In this document: positions 48,103 through 56,406 of the stretch, piece by piece
Layout of the letters: each line of letters opens with the position of its first letter
Position numbering within the stretch: the first letter of the stretch is position 1
DNA from: JACVRW01 sp963825345
Lineage (GTDB): Bacteria; Actinomycetota; Thermoleophilia; Solirubrobacterales; Thermoleophilaceae
DNA length: 64,000 nt
Direction of reading: 5' to 3'
NCBI GenBank assembly: GCA_963825345.1
Contig: CAWGSQ010000006.1
Location: 124,001-188,000 of the forward strand
Translations under genes and position numbers: made by a program
Notes under the pieces: generated by a model
Told to the model about the DNA's origin: nothing
Seen by the model: the letters and a program-made list of their open reading frames with translations, nothing else
The model's database searches: none

Positions 48103-48960
48103 TCAGAGCTCGCGCACGTCCGCGCCGCCGGGCGAGAACGTTGCGCGGCGGACGTCGCAGTCGGGCGCCTCCGTCTTCAGGCGCTCCACGAGGCCGCCTG
48201 TCTGCTGCCAGTGGCACCAGAACAGCACCGTTGGGCCCGCGCCCGAGATCGTCGCGCCCACCGCGCCCAGCTCCTCGGCCCGCTCGACCAGCTCCATCGA
48301 GCGCGGGTAGAGCGAGCGTCGCCGCGGCTGGTGCACGAGGTCGTGGAGCCCGCGGCCGATCAGGCTGAAGTCGTCCTTGGCGAGGCCGAGCACGAGGAGT
48401 GCCGAGTGGCCCGCGTTGTGGACCGCCTCCGCGAGCGGGACCTCGGCAGGCATCGCGGCGCGTGCCTCGGCGGTCGGCACCTCGTGGTCCGGGATCGCGA
48501 GCACGCCCTCGAGTCCGGCGGGTGGATCGAAGCGCACCGGCACCTCGCCCGGCCCGGGGCAGATCACGAACCCGCCGTGGAGCGCGGCGGCCACGTTATC
48601 TGGGTGACCCTCAAGCTCGACGGCGAGGTCGAAGAGCGGCGCGTCGAGCTCGAACATGTGGTCGGCGGCGGCGAGGCCGGCCACGATCGCGGCCGCGCTG
48701 GAGCCGAGGCCGGCGGAGGCCGGGATCTCGGAGCGGATCTGGAACGTCACGCCGTCGGCGGAGTGGAGGCGCTCGAACGCCCGCACGCAGAGGTTGCTGC
48801 GGTCGGTCGGGAGGCCGGGATCGTCCGCATGCACGAAGAACTCTCCGGTCTCCTCCACCTCCAGCTCCAGATGAAGTGAGAGCGCGGCTGCAAGCACGTC
48901 GTAGCCGGGGCCGAGATTCGCCGAGGACGCGGGCACGCGGACAAGCCGGCGGCGCCTCAT
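48103..48960 (-). CDS. thrB: homoserine kinase
   Basis: Phosphorylates L-homoserine, the step before threonine synthase. A GHMP kinase of 285 residues with the N-terminal VPASSANLGPGYD, the phosphate loop PASAGLGSSAAAIVAGL and the C-terminal GATISGAGPTVLF. ATG at 48960 overlaps the thrC stop (ATGA), making it the last gene of lysA-hom-thrC-thrB. The frame is open upstream only inside thrC. Confidence 0.95.
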   Translation of the reverse strand: MRRRRLVRVPASSANLGPGYDVLAAALSLHLELEVEETGEFFVHADDPGLPTDRSNLCVRAFERLHSADGVTFQIRSEIPASAGLGSSAAAIVAGLAAADHMFELDAPLFDLAVELEGHPDNVAAALHGGFVICPGPGEVPVRFDPPAGLEGVLAIPDHEVPTAEARAAMPAEVPLAEAVHNAGHSALLVLGLAKDDFSLIGRGLHDLVHQPRRRSLYPRSMELVERAEELGAVGATISGAGPTVLFWCHWQQTGGLVERLKTEAPDCDVRRATFSPGGADVREL

Positions 48961-49949
48961 CCCAGTACCGCGCGCTCGACGCTCTCGATGTCCGGCTCGC
49001 ACGGGACCACGCTGGCGGCGCGGTTCATCGCGGTCTGAGGATCCTTGAGCCCGTGGCCGGTGAGCACGCACACCACACGGCCCTCAGCGCCGAACTTGAG
49101 CAGCCCGGCCACTGACGCCGCCGACGCCGGCTCGCAGAACACGCCCTCGCTCGCGCCAAGCAGCGAGTACGCGTCGAGGATCTCGGCGTCCGACACCGCC
49201 CGCACCTCGCCGCGCGACGCTGTGAACGCGTTCATCGCGTCCTCCCAGCGCGCCGGGTTCCCGATCCTGATCGCCGACGCCACCGTCTCCGGGTTCTCCA
49301 CCCGCGCGCCGAGCACCAGCGGCGCGGCGCCCTCGGCCTGGTAGCCGTGCATCTTCGGGGCCGCCCCGTACTCCTGGAAGCCCTTCCACCACGAGGTCAC
49401 GTTGCCGGCGTTGCCCACGGGGATGCAGAGCACGTCGGGCGGCTCATCGAGCTGGTCGCAGACCTCGAACGCACCGGTCTTCTGACCCTCGATCCGGAAG
49501 TCGTTCACCGAGTTCACGAGCGCGATCGGGTGACGGTCCGCGAGCTCGCGAACGAGCGCCAACGCCTCGTCGAAGTTGCCGCGCAGCGCGATCACGCGCG
49601 CGCCGTGCATGAGCGCCTGGGCGAGCTTGCCCGTGGCGATCTTGCCCTCGGGCACTATCACCGCTCCGCGCAGCCCCGCGCGGGCCGCGTACGCCGCCGC
49701 GCTGGCGGCGGTGTTGCCCGTGGACGCGCAGATCACCGCCTCGGCGCCCTCGCGAATGGCCGCGCTCACCGCCACGGTCATGCCGCGGTCCTTGAACGAG
49801 CCGGTGGGGTTGGCGCCCTCGAGCTTCAGGTACACCTCGGCACCGGTGAGCGAGGAGAGCTGGGGCGCGGGGATCAGCGGCGTGTCCCCCTCGCCCATCG
49901 TTACGAGCGGTTCGACCGGCAGGCGCTCCCGGTAGCGCCAGAGGCTCAG
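48957..49949 (-). CDS. thrC: threonine synthase, CTG start
   Basis: PLP enzyme converting phosphohomoserine to threonine. The PLP lysine is in NPTGSFKDRGM; other blocks are GEGDTPLIPAP and STGNTAASAAAYAARAG. Conventional ATG 49898 would remove LWRYRERLPVEPLVT, a segment conserved at the front of actinobacterial ThrC. The frame continues upstream to CTG 49949, which overlaps the hom stop (CTGA) and has GAGGAG five bases upstream (49960-49955). No ATG, GTG or TTG lies between. I therefore use CTG, giving 330 residues. Confidence 0.93.
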   Translation of the reverse strand: MSLWRYRERLPVEPLVTMGEGDTPLIPAPQLSSLTGAEVYLKLEGANPTGSFKDRGMTVAVSAAIREGAEAVICASTGNTAASAAAYAARAGLRGAVIVPEGKIATGKLAQALMHGARVIALRGNFDEALALVRELADRHPIALVNSVNDFRIEGQKTGAFEVCDQLDEPPDVLCIPVGNAGNVTSWWKGFQEYGAAPKMHGYQAEGAAPLVLGARVENPETVASAIRIGNPARWEDAMNAFTASRGEVRAVSDAEILDAYSLLGASEGVFCEPASAASVAGLLKFGAEGRVVCVLTGHGLKDPQTAMNRAASVVPCEPDIESVERAVLG

Positions 49950-51169
49950 AACGTCTCCTCGATGACGCGGATCACCCGCGGCGCCTCGCGTACGAAGTCG
50001 AGCCGCGAGAGCAGGTCCACCGCCGCGCGGAACTTGGACTCGAGCACTGGGTGCATCACCATCACGAGCCGCGCCTCCTCGCCGAGGCCCTTCTGCACCA
50101 CCGACTTCACCGACACGTCCTGCATGCCGAGGATCTCGGCCACCTGCGCGAGCACGCCGGGCCGGTCCGCCACCTCCAGGTGGAGGTAGAACGAGAACTC
50201 CGTGTCGGTGATGAGCGGCACGTCCACCGCGGGCGGCACGAGCGACGGCGGCGGGATCATCGCCGAGACCACGTCGCCGAGCACGGCGCTCGCGGTCTGG
50301 ATGCCGCCCGCGCCCGGGCCGGACAGGGTGATCTCGGTGATCGCAGGCGACTCGATCGTCACCGCGTTGAAGGCGCCGTTCACGGAGGCGAGCGGGTGGT
50401 CGGCATACAGGAACGCGGGGTATACGTGCACGGCCACGCCGCTGCCGATCCGCTCCGCCGACCCGATCAGCTTCAGCGACAGGCCCAGCTCCTTCGCATA
50501 CGCGATGTCGTCGGCGGTGAGCCGCTCGATGCCCTCGTAGCTCACCTGGTCGAGCCGCACCGCCACGTTGAACGCCAGCCGGGCGAGGATCGCCATCTTC
50601 GCGGCGGCGTCCTTGCCGGTCACGTCCTCGGTCGGGTCGGCCTCCGCATAGCCCAGCCGCTGCGCGTCGGCGAGCGCGTCGTCGTAGGTCGCACCGGTGC
50701 GCGCCATCTCGCTGAGGATGTAGTTGGTCGTGCCGTTCACGATCCCGTGGACGCGCTCGATGTGAGCTGCGGCCAGCGACTCCGCCATCACTCGGATCGC
50801 GGGCACCACGCCCGCCACGGCGCCCTCGAAGCGCACCTGCACGCCACCGCGCCGGGCGGCATCGAAGACCTCCTCGCCGTGCTGCGAGAGCAGCTGCTTG
50901 TTGGCGGTCACCACGTGACGGCCCGCGTCGAGGGCGCGCAGCACGTAGTCGCGCGTGGGGTCGACGCCGCCCATCAGCTCGACGATCAGGTCGCTGCGCT
51001 CGACGATGTCGTCGAAGTCGCCGCTGCTGCGGGTGAGCACGCCGGAGATCTCGGGCCGCCGGCCCACCTCGGCCTCGATCGCGTCCGCGCGCTCCTCGAG
51101 CAGCCCGGCAAAGGCCGACCCGACGGTGCCGTGGCCCAGCACCCCGATTCGAAATGGTTCAGCGGTCAC
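49946..51169 (-). CDS. hom: homoserine dehydrogenase with ACT domain
   Basis: Reduces aspartate semialdehyde to homoserine. NAD(P) motif GVLGHGTVGSAF at the start, the GIVNGTTNYIL block and TEDVTGKDAAAKMAILA in the catalytic domain. The last ~80 residues are an ACT domain (EVADRPGVLAQVAEILG) for feedback inhibition by threonine. 407 residues. GTG at 51169 lies inside lysA (11-bp overlap). Confidence 0.95.
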   Translation of the reverse strand: MTAEPFRIGVLGHGTVGSAFAGLLEERADAIEAEVGRRPEISGVLTRSSGDFDDIVERSDLIVELMGGVDPTRDYVLRALDAGRHVVTANKQLLSQHGEEVFDAARRGGVQVRFEGAVAGVVPAIRVMAESLAAAHIERVHGIVNGTTNYILSEMARTGATYDDALADAQRLGYAEADPTEDVTGKDAAAKMAILARLAFNVAVRLDQVSYEGIERLTADDIAYAKELGLSLKLIGSAERIGSGVAVHVYPAFLYADHPLASVNGAFNAVTIESPAITEITLSGPGAGGIQTASAVLGDVVSAMIPPPSLVPPAVDVPLITDTEFSFYLHLEVADRPGVLAQVAEILGMQDVSVKSVVQKGLGEEARLVMVMHPVLESKFRAAVDLLSRLDFVREAPRVIRVIEETF

Positions 51170-52391
51170 GCAGGGTGAGATCTTCGTAGGTCTCGCGGCG
51201 TACCACCACGCGGGCCTCGCCGTCCCTGCAGAAGATCACCGGGGGACGGCGCACGGCGTTGTAGTTGTTCGCCATCGCGTACGCATACGCGCCGGTGGCC
51301 GGAATCACCAGGATGTCGCCCACGCGCGGGTCGTTCAGCGCCACGTCGCGCACCAGCACGTCGCCCGATTCGCAGTGCATTCCGGCGATCGTGCAGACCT
51401 CGGTGCCACCGAAGCGGTCCGCGATCTCGGCCTCGTAGCGCGCGCCATAGAGCATCGGACGCAGGTTGTCGGACATGCCGCCGTCCACCGACACGTACGT
51501 GCGCACGTCAGGGATCCGCTTCACCGTACCCACCGTGTAGACCGTGACCCCCGCGTTGCCGACCAGCGCCCGGCCGGGCTCGCAGAGCACGGTCACGCCG
51601 TCGGGCACGTGCCGAAGGAGGGCCTCCACGTACTCCTCGATCGAGGGCGGGCTGTCCTCCGCGGTATAGGCGATCCCGAGTCCGCCGCCCAGGTTCAGGA
51701 GTGGGTACTCGCCCATCGCGGTGAGCAGTTCGCCGAGCTTCTCGAACACGTCCACGTCGAGGATCTGCGAGCCGATGTGTGCGTGCAGGCCGCGCAGGTC
51801 GAGCCCCGCCGCGGCGCACGCCTCCACGGCCTGCGGAACCTCGGCCATCGGAAAGCCGAACTTCGAGTCCACCTGCCCGGTCTGGATGTAGGAGTGCGTG
51901 CTCGGCTCGATGCCCGGCGTCACGCGCAGCATCACCCGCTGCGAGCGGCCGCGCAGGCGCGCGATCTCGTCGAAGGAGTCGACCACGATGTGGCCGATGC
52001 CGCTCTCGATCGCGTAGTCGAGCTCGGCGGGCGACTTGTTGTTGCCGTGCATGTAGAGCCGCTGTGGATCCATTCCCGCCGCGAGCGCGAGGTGAAGCTC
52101 GCCGCCCGACGCCACGTCGGCGGACAGCCCCTCCTCGGCGAACAGGCGGAAGGCCGCGGTGCAGGGGAACGCCTTGCTCGCGTAGATCACCTCGAAGCGC
52201 TCGCTGCGCGCGCGGAAGGCCTCGACGAAGGTGCGCGCGCGGGCGCGCATGTCGTCCTCCGCGTAGACGTACGCCGGCGTTCCGAACTCGGCGGCCAGCT
52301 CCACCACGTCGCAACCGCCCACCTCGAGCCGTCCGCGCTCGTTCAGGCGGGAGCCAAGGGGGTAGACATGCGAGACCGCGAGCGCCGACAT
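51159..52391 (-). CDS. lysA: diaminopimelate decarboxylase
   Basis: Final step of lysine synthesis: meso-diaminopimelate to lysine and CO2. PLP lysine in IYASKAFPC, glycine loop NLGGGLGIAY, and the catalytic cysteine region MHCESGDVL. 410 residues. ATG at 52391; divergent from an alpha/beta hydrolase with a 26-bp spacer. First gene of the lysA-hom-thrC-thrB operon, a common actinobacterial arrangement (often with argS upstream, absent here). Confidence 0.95.
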   Translation of the reverse strand: MSALAVSHVYPLGSRLNERGRLEVGGCDVVELAAEFGTPAYVYAEDDMRARARTFVEAFRARSERFEVIYASKAFPCTAAFRLFAEEGLSADVASGGELHLALAAGMDPQRLYMHGNNKSPAELDYAIESGIGHIVVDSFDEIARLRGRSQRVMLRVTPGIEPSTHSYIQTGQVDSKFGFPMAEVPQAVEACAAAGLDLRGLHAHIGSQILDVDVFEKLGELLTAMGEYPLLNLGGGLGIAYTAEDSPPSIEEYVEALLRHVPDGVTVLCEPGRALVGNAGVTVYTVGTVKRIPDVRTYVSVDGGMSDNLRPMLYGARYEAEIADRFGGTEVCTIAGMHCESGDVLVRDVALNDPRVGDILVIPATGAYAYAMANNYNAVRRPPVIFCRDGEARVVVRRETYEDLTLRDR

Positions 52392-52417
52392 CGTCGACCC
52401 GCGATTATGAAGGAGCG

Positions 52418-53128
52418 ATGCGCCACCCCACGCCCACGCCGCCCGAGCTCGACGTGCACGACGGCCTGGCGTACGCGCTGTTCCTGCCGGAGGGAGAGCC
52501 GGACGTGGGCGTGGTGATCATGCACGGCGGCGGCTCGGCAAAGGAGAGCCACTTCGACTTCGCTCGCGGCTGCCGCGCGGACGGGATCGCGGCGCTCGCC
52601 TACGACGCGCGCGGCCACGGGAGGTCCGAGGGCAGCTTCGGGCCGGGCGCGATCGACGACGCCCTCGCCATGGTCGAGCTGCTGCGCGCCCATGCCCCGC
52701 GCATTGCGCTGCGCGGGTCCAGCATGGGCGGCTTCGAGGCAATACACGCGGGAGCGCGTGACCCGTCGATCTGCGCCGTCGTCGCGATCTGCCCCGCGCC
52801 GGAGACCGGCCTGCTGCGCTTCCTTGCCACCTCGAGCCAGGAGCTCGAGTTCAGGTGCGACGCCGAGGCATGCGTGCCGTGGCTCGAGTCGCTCGACCTG
52901 TCCGACGCGGCGTCGCAGCTCGGTCCCGAGACGGCGCTGCTTCTCATCCACGCGCGTGGTGACGAGCAGGTGCCGTACACGATCAGCGAGCAGCTCTACG
53001 AGGCCGCACAGGAGCCGAAGCGGTTGCTGCTCCTGCCGGGCGGGCACCACCGCTCGGTGCAGCACGACCAGGAGCTCCAGGCCGTATCGCGCAAGTTCAT
53101 ACGGACCGCCGCGCGCAGGGCGGCCTAG
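52418..53128 (+). CDS. alpha/beta hydrolase (dienelactone-hydrolase/BAAT-like)
   Basis: A 236-residue alpha/beta hydrolase with HGGGSAKESHFDFARGC as oxyanion region, nucleophile elbow GSSMGG, acid HARGDEQVP and histidine in GGHHRSVQH. ATG at 52418 with AAGGAG four to five bases upstream. No signal peptide. It lies downstream of the divergent lysA promoter and ends just before the convergent Gly-rich membrane protein. Substrate unknown. Confidence 0.85.
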   Translation: MRHPTPTPPELDVHDGLAYALFLPEGEPDVGVVIMHGGGSAKESHFDFARGCRADGIAALAYDARGHGRSEGSFGPGAIDDALAMVELLRAHAPRIALRGSSMGGFEAIHAGARDPSICAVVAICPAPETGLLRFLATSSQELEFRCDAEACVPWLESLDLSDAASQLGPETALLLIHARGDEQVPYTISEQLYEAAQEPKRLLLLPGGHHRSVQHDQELQAVSRKFIRTAARRAA

Positions 53129-53136
53129 CGCCGGGC

Positions 53137-53835
53137 CTACTCGCCCGCGCCGAGACCGCGGATCAGCCCGCCGACCTGGGAGCCGAGCTCGGTGACCGGA
53201 GTGCCCACTCCGGGCGCGACGTTGTCGAGCGTGGCGCCGACGACGCCCGTGGTGCCCTCGAGCGCGCCGCCGAGCGTGTCGGTCACGCCCGCGACCGTGT
53301 CGCCAACCGGCGGAGGCAGGGGCGATCCGCCGCCGCCATCGCCGCCATCGCCATCGCCACCGGGCGTACCTCCACCTGGCGCGCCACCGCGCGGAGCACC
53401 ACCGTCCGGCCCGCCTCCGCCCGGTGAGTCGCCGCCGGGACCGCCGCCGCCCGGCCCGCCTCCGCCCGGTGAGTCGCCCGGACCGCCGCCGCCCGGCGCG
53501 CCTCCGCCCGGACCGCCGCCGCCAAGCTCTCTGACCGCGCCGCGCCGACCGGCGTCGAGCGATCCGTCGAGTGAGCCGCCACGCCGGACTGCCGCCAACC
53601 GCCGCTCCTCCCGGCGCGCCCGCCGGCGCGCCGCGAAGCGGGTCCGGTCGCTCTGGGTGTCCGCCTGGGCCCGCTCCGGAAGCACCACGCGCTCAAGCGG
53701 CGCAGGCTCCCGCCCCAGGTCGGGCAGGCCATCGAACGCCACGAGCGCGCTACCAAGGACGAGCAGGACCATGATCGACCCGACCAGGATGCCGGTGGTC
53801 CCGATTCCCGCGAGGTAGGCCTTGGTGATCTTCAT
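53137..53835 (-). CDS. membrane-anchored Gly/Pro-rich protein
   Basis: A 232-residue protein that I do not recognise. One N-terminal membrane helix (about 8-34), an Arg-rich juxtamembrane segment (about 62-90), a long Gly-Pro low-complexity stretch (about 104-170, units GGGGPGG and GDSPGGG; DNA 53337-53525) and a C-terminal ~60-residue segment of small residues (TVAGVTDTLGGALEG). It is probably a surface or periplasm-facing structural protein. ATG start; its upstream spacer is shared with the zinc transporter. Confidence 0.65.
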   Translation of the reverse strand: MKITKAYLAGIGTTGILVGSIMVLLVLGSALVAFDGLPDLGREPAPLERVVLPERAQADTQSDRTRFAARRRARREERRLAAVRRGGSLDGSLDAGRRGAVRELGGGGPGGGAPGGGGPGDSPGGGGPGGGGPGGDSPGGGGPDGGAPRGGAPGGGTPGGDGDGGDGGGGSPLPPPVGDTVAGVTDTLGGALEGTTGVVGATLDNVAPGVGTPVTELGSQVGGLIRGLGAGE

Positions 53836-53903
53836 TGGGGCGGCGACGGGCGAATACCCATCCTCAGATCACGTCCAACCTACGCCGGACGGGTGTCAGA
53901 AGC

Positions 53904-53935
53904 GAGTCTTATTGAGAATCATTCTCGTTAGACTC
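53904..53935 (+). promoter_or_regulatory. Zur/Fur-type operator before the metal ABC operon
   Basis: The core is a perfect dyad GAGAAT-C-ATTCTC (53914-53926), flanked by a second dyad GAGTCT (53904-53909) and AGACTC (53930-53935). The core TGAGAATCATTCTCG closely resembles actinobacterial Zur boxes (TGAAAATCATTTTCA-type). It ends a few bases before the GTG of the first permease, so the bound repressor would block transcription or initiation. Confidence 0.75.
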
Positions 53936-53940
53936 GGCCG

Positions 53941-54777
53941 GTGCCCTCGCCCCTGGACCTGGCGGATCTTCCCTTCCTGCGTGAGGCCCTGCTCGAGCTG
54001 GTGCTGCTGGCCGTGACGGGCGGCGTGCTCGGCGCGTGGATCGTCCTGCGCCGGCTCGCCTTCTTCTCGCACGCCGCGGGCTCGGCCACCTTCCCGGGCC
54101 TCGTGGCGGCCGACGCCTCCGGTGTGACCCCGATGATCGCGGGGCTCGCCGTGGCGCTCGGATACGCGGGGGCGGTCCAGCACACCGCGGGCACCGGCGC
54201 CACGCGCGGCGACGGCGCCGCCCGCGACCATGGCGAGGCCACCGCGCTGCTGCTCGTGGCCGCGCTCGCCACGGGCGTGATCCTCGCCAGCGACGTCTTC
54301 GAATCGGGAGCGGTGGTCGATCGGCTCCTGTTCGGCACGCTGCTCGGCCTCGACACCGGGGACGTCGTGCTCTCGGCGGTGGTGGCGCTCCTCGCCAGCG
54401 CGGGGGCGCTCGCGCTCGGGCGAACGTGGTCGGCCGTGGGGTTCGATCCCGACGGTGCCCGGGCGCTCGGATTGTCCACGGCGCGCGCGGATCTCCTGCT
54501 GCTCGCGCTCGTGGCCGTGGCGGCTGTGGCAGCGATCCCGGCGGTGGGCGCACTGCTCGTGACTGCCATCTATGTGCTCCCGGCAGCCACCGCACGCATG
54601 CTCACCGGCAGCATCCGCGGGCTTGTGGCCTGCGCGCTCGCGATCGCCCTCGCCGAGGGCGTGACGGGCCTCTACCTGGCGTACTGGCTCGACGTGCCCG
54701 CCGGTCCGCCGGTCGCGGTGCTCGGCGCCCTCGTGTGCCTCGTGGTCGCGGCCGTCACGCGAGGGCGGGCGGTGTGA
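53941..54777 (+). CDS. metal (zinc/manganese) ABC transporter permease 1
   Basis: Integral membrane subunit of the ZnuB/MntB (ABC-3) family: 278 residues with seven to eight hydrophobic helices, the motif LEAVLLAVTGGVLGAWIVLRRLAF-type start (LELVLLAVTGGVLG) and FGTLLGLDTGDV in the middle. The zinc reading comes from the Zur-like box just upstream. GTG at 53941. It overlaps the ATPase gene by four bases (GTGA). No substrate-binding lipoprotein lies in the cluster. Confidence 0.88.
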   Translation: MPSPLDLADLPFLREALLELVLLAVTGGVLGAWIVLRRLAFFSHAAGSATFPGLVAADASGVTPMIAGLAVALGYAGAVQHTAGTGATRGDGAARDHGEATALLLVAALATGVILASDVFESGAVVDRLLFGTLLGLDTGDVVLSAVVALLASAGALALGRTWSAVGFDPDGARALGLSTARADLLLLALVAVAAVAAIPAVGALLVTAIYVLPAATARMLTGSIRGLVACALAIALAEGVTGLYLAYWLDVPAGPPVAVLGALVCLVVAAVTRGRAV

Positions 54778-55526
54778 GCGAGCTCGCTGTGACCGTCGAG
54801 CAGCTCGCCGCGGGCTACGGCCCCGTGCCGGTGCTCGAGCACGTCTCGCTCGAGGCACGCCCCGGCCAGTCGGTCTGTGTGCTTGGCCCCAACGGCGGCG
54901 GCAAGACCACGCTGTTCCGCGTGCTCCTCGGCGAGCTCGAGCCCACGAGCGGCCGGGTCGAGCTCAGCGGCCGGCCCGCCTACATGGCCCAGACGGAGCG
55001 AACGCGGCTCGATTTCCCGGTGACCGCCCTCGACGTGACGCTGATGGGCACCCTGGCGGCCGGACGCTGGTGGCTGCGGCCGAGCCGCGCGGACCGGCAG
55101 GCCGCCGCGGCCGCGCTCGAGCGCGTGGGCCTCGCCGACGCCGCGGGCATCCGCTTCGGCGAGCTGTCCGGCGGCCAGCGCCAGCGGGCGCTGCTCGCTC
55201 GCGCGCTCGTTCAGGACGCGCGCGTGCTCCTGCTCGACGAGCCCCTCTCGGGGGTCGATCCCGCCAGCGCCACGCTGATCGCCGGCGTGTTCGACGAGCT
55301 GCGGGCGGAGGGGCGCACGCTGCTCGTGGCGAGCCACGACGTGGAGAGCGCCCGCACCTTCGATCTCGTCCTCTGCCTCAACGGCCACCAGGTGGCCTTC
55401 GGCCCGCCCGCCGAGACACTCACCCGCGCCACGCTCGAGGCCACCTACGGCCACGAGCTGATCGTGCTCGAGGATCCCGCGGCCACGCGCGCCGTGACCA
55501 TCCAGCACCACGAGCACGGGCACTGA
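54774..55526 (+). CDS. metal ABC transporter ATP-binding protein
   Basis: ATPase of the zinc-type transporter: Walker A GPNGGGKTT, signature LSGGQRQR, Walker B VLLLDEPLSG and switch His in VASHDVESA. 250 residues. The end, QHHEHGH, is a histidine-rich tail able to bind zinc, which is unusual in the ATPase itself. GTG at 54774 overlaps the permease stop. It serves two permease genes, one on each side. Confidence 0.92.
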   Translation: MSELAVTVEQLAAGYGPVPVLEHVSLEARPGQSVCVLGPNGGGKTTLFRVLLGELEPTSGRVELSGRPAYMAQTERTRLDFPVTALDVTLMGTLAAGRWWLRPSRADRQAAAAALERVGLADAAGIRFGELSGGQRQRALLARALVQDARVLLLDEPLSGVDPASATLIAGVFDELRAEGRTLLVASHDVESARTFDLVLCLNGHQVAFGPPAETLTRATLEATYGHELIVLEDPAATRAVTIQHHEHGH

Positions 55527-55527
55527 C

Positions 55528-56406
55528 GTGGACGTGCTCGACTTCCTGGTGGACCCGCTGCGCTCCGGCATCGACCGCCGGGCGCTGCTCGAGCTGGCTC
55601 TCGTCGGCGCCTTCTGCGGCGCGCTCGGCTTCTGGGTAGTGACCGAGCGCCTGGCCTACAGCGCCGAGTCGCTCTCCCACGGGCTGCTCCCCGGGCTCGT
55701 GCTGGCGGCGCTCGCCGGGGCACCGCTTCTCCTCGGCGCCGCGGGCGGCGCGCTCGTGGCGGCCGCGCTGATCGCCTTCGCGGCCCGCGACGCGCGCCTC
55801 GGGCCCGACGCGGGAACGGCCGTGGCGGTGACCGGCCTCGTGGGACTGGGAGCGCTGCTTGCGCTCGCACCGGACTCGCCGCAGCGGCTCGAGGAGCTCC
55901 TGTTCGGCGATCCGCTCGGGGTGACGGACGGCGACCTGATCGCCGCCGGCGCGCTGTTCACGCTGGGCGGTGCCGCGCTCGTCGCCCTCCATCGCCCGCT
56001 GTCGGCGGTGGCCTTCGACCCCGCCGGCGCAGCGGCGGCGGGCCTGCGACCGGCGCTGATGCGGCTCGTCCTGCTCGTGCTGATGGCCGCCGCGGTGGCG
56101 GTGGCGGTCCAGGGGCTCGGTGCGCTGCTCGTGCTCGCCGTGCTGATCGGGCCTCCGCTCGCCGTACGCAAGCACGCGCGCACGCCGGCTCACGCGATGG
56201 TGGCAGGCGCGGGGGTGGCCGTGCTCGCGGGGATCGTGGGCATCGAGGTGTCGTTCCACGCGCACAGCGCCGCGGGCGCGACGGTGGCGCTCGCCCTCTG
56301 CGCGGCGGCTGCGCTCGGGAGCGCGCTCAGGCCGTGGCGGGGCGCGGCGCGGCACGCCGCGTGGCCAGGATCCCGGCGCCGAGCGCGAGCATTGCAAGGG
56401 CGATGA
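55528..56406 (+). CDS. metal (zinc/manganese) ABC transporter permease 2
   Basis: Second ABC-3 family permease, 292 residues, with eight or so helices, including GAFCGALGFWVVTERLAYSAESLSHGLLPG (first conserved block, seen around residues 27-56) and LLFGDPLGVTDGDL. GTG at 55528, one base after the ATPase stop. It probably pairs with permease 1 as a heterodimer. Its last 80 bases overlap the convergent lgt gene. Confidence 0.9.
   Translation: MDVLDFLVDPLRSGIDRRALLELALVGAFCGALGFWVVTERLAYSAESLSHGLLPGLVLAALAGAPLLLGAAGGALVAAALIAFAARDARLGPDAGTAVAVTGLVGLGALLALAPDSPQRLEELLFGDPLGVTDGDLIAAGALFTLGGAALVALHRPLSAVAFDPAGAAAAGLRPALMRLVLLVLMAAAVAVAVQGLGALLVLAVLIGPPLAVRKHARTPAHAMVAGAGVAVLAGIVGIEVSFHAHSAAGATVALALCAAAALGSALRPWRGAARHAAWPGSRRRARALQGR

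Noticed and set aside
53337..53525. CRISPR-like or minisatellite repeat
   Set aside because: The repetition is Gly-Pro codons within a membrane protein gene, with irregular units and no spacers.
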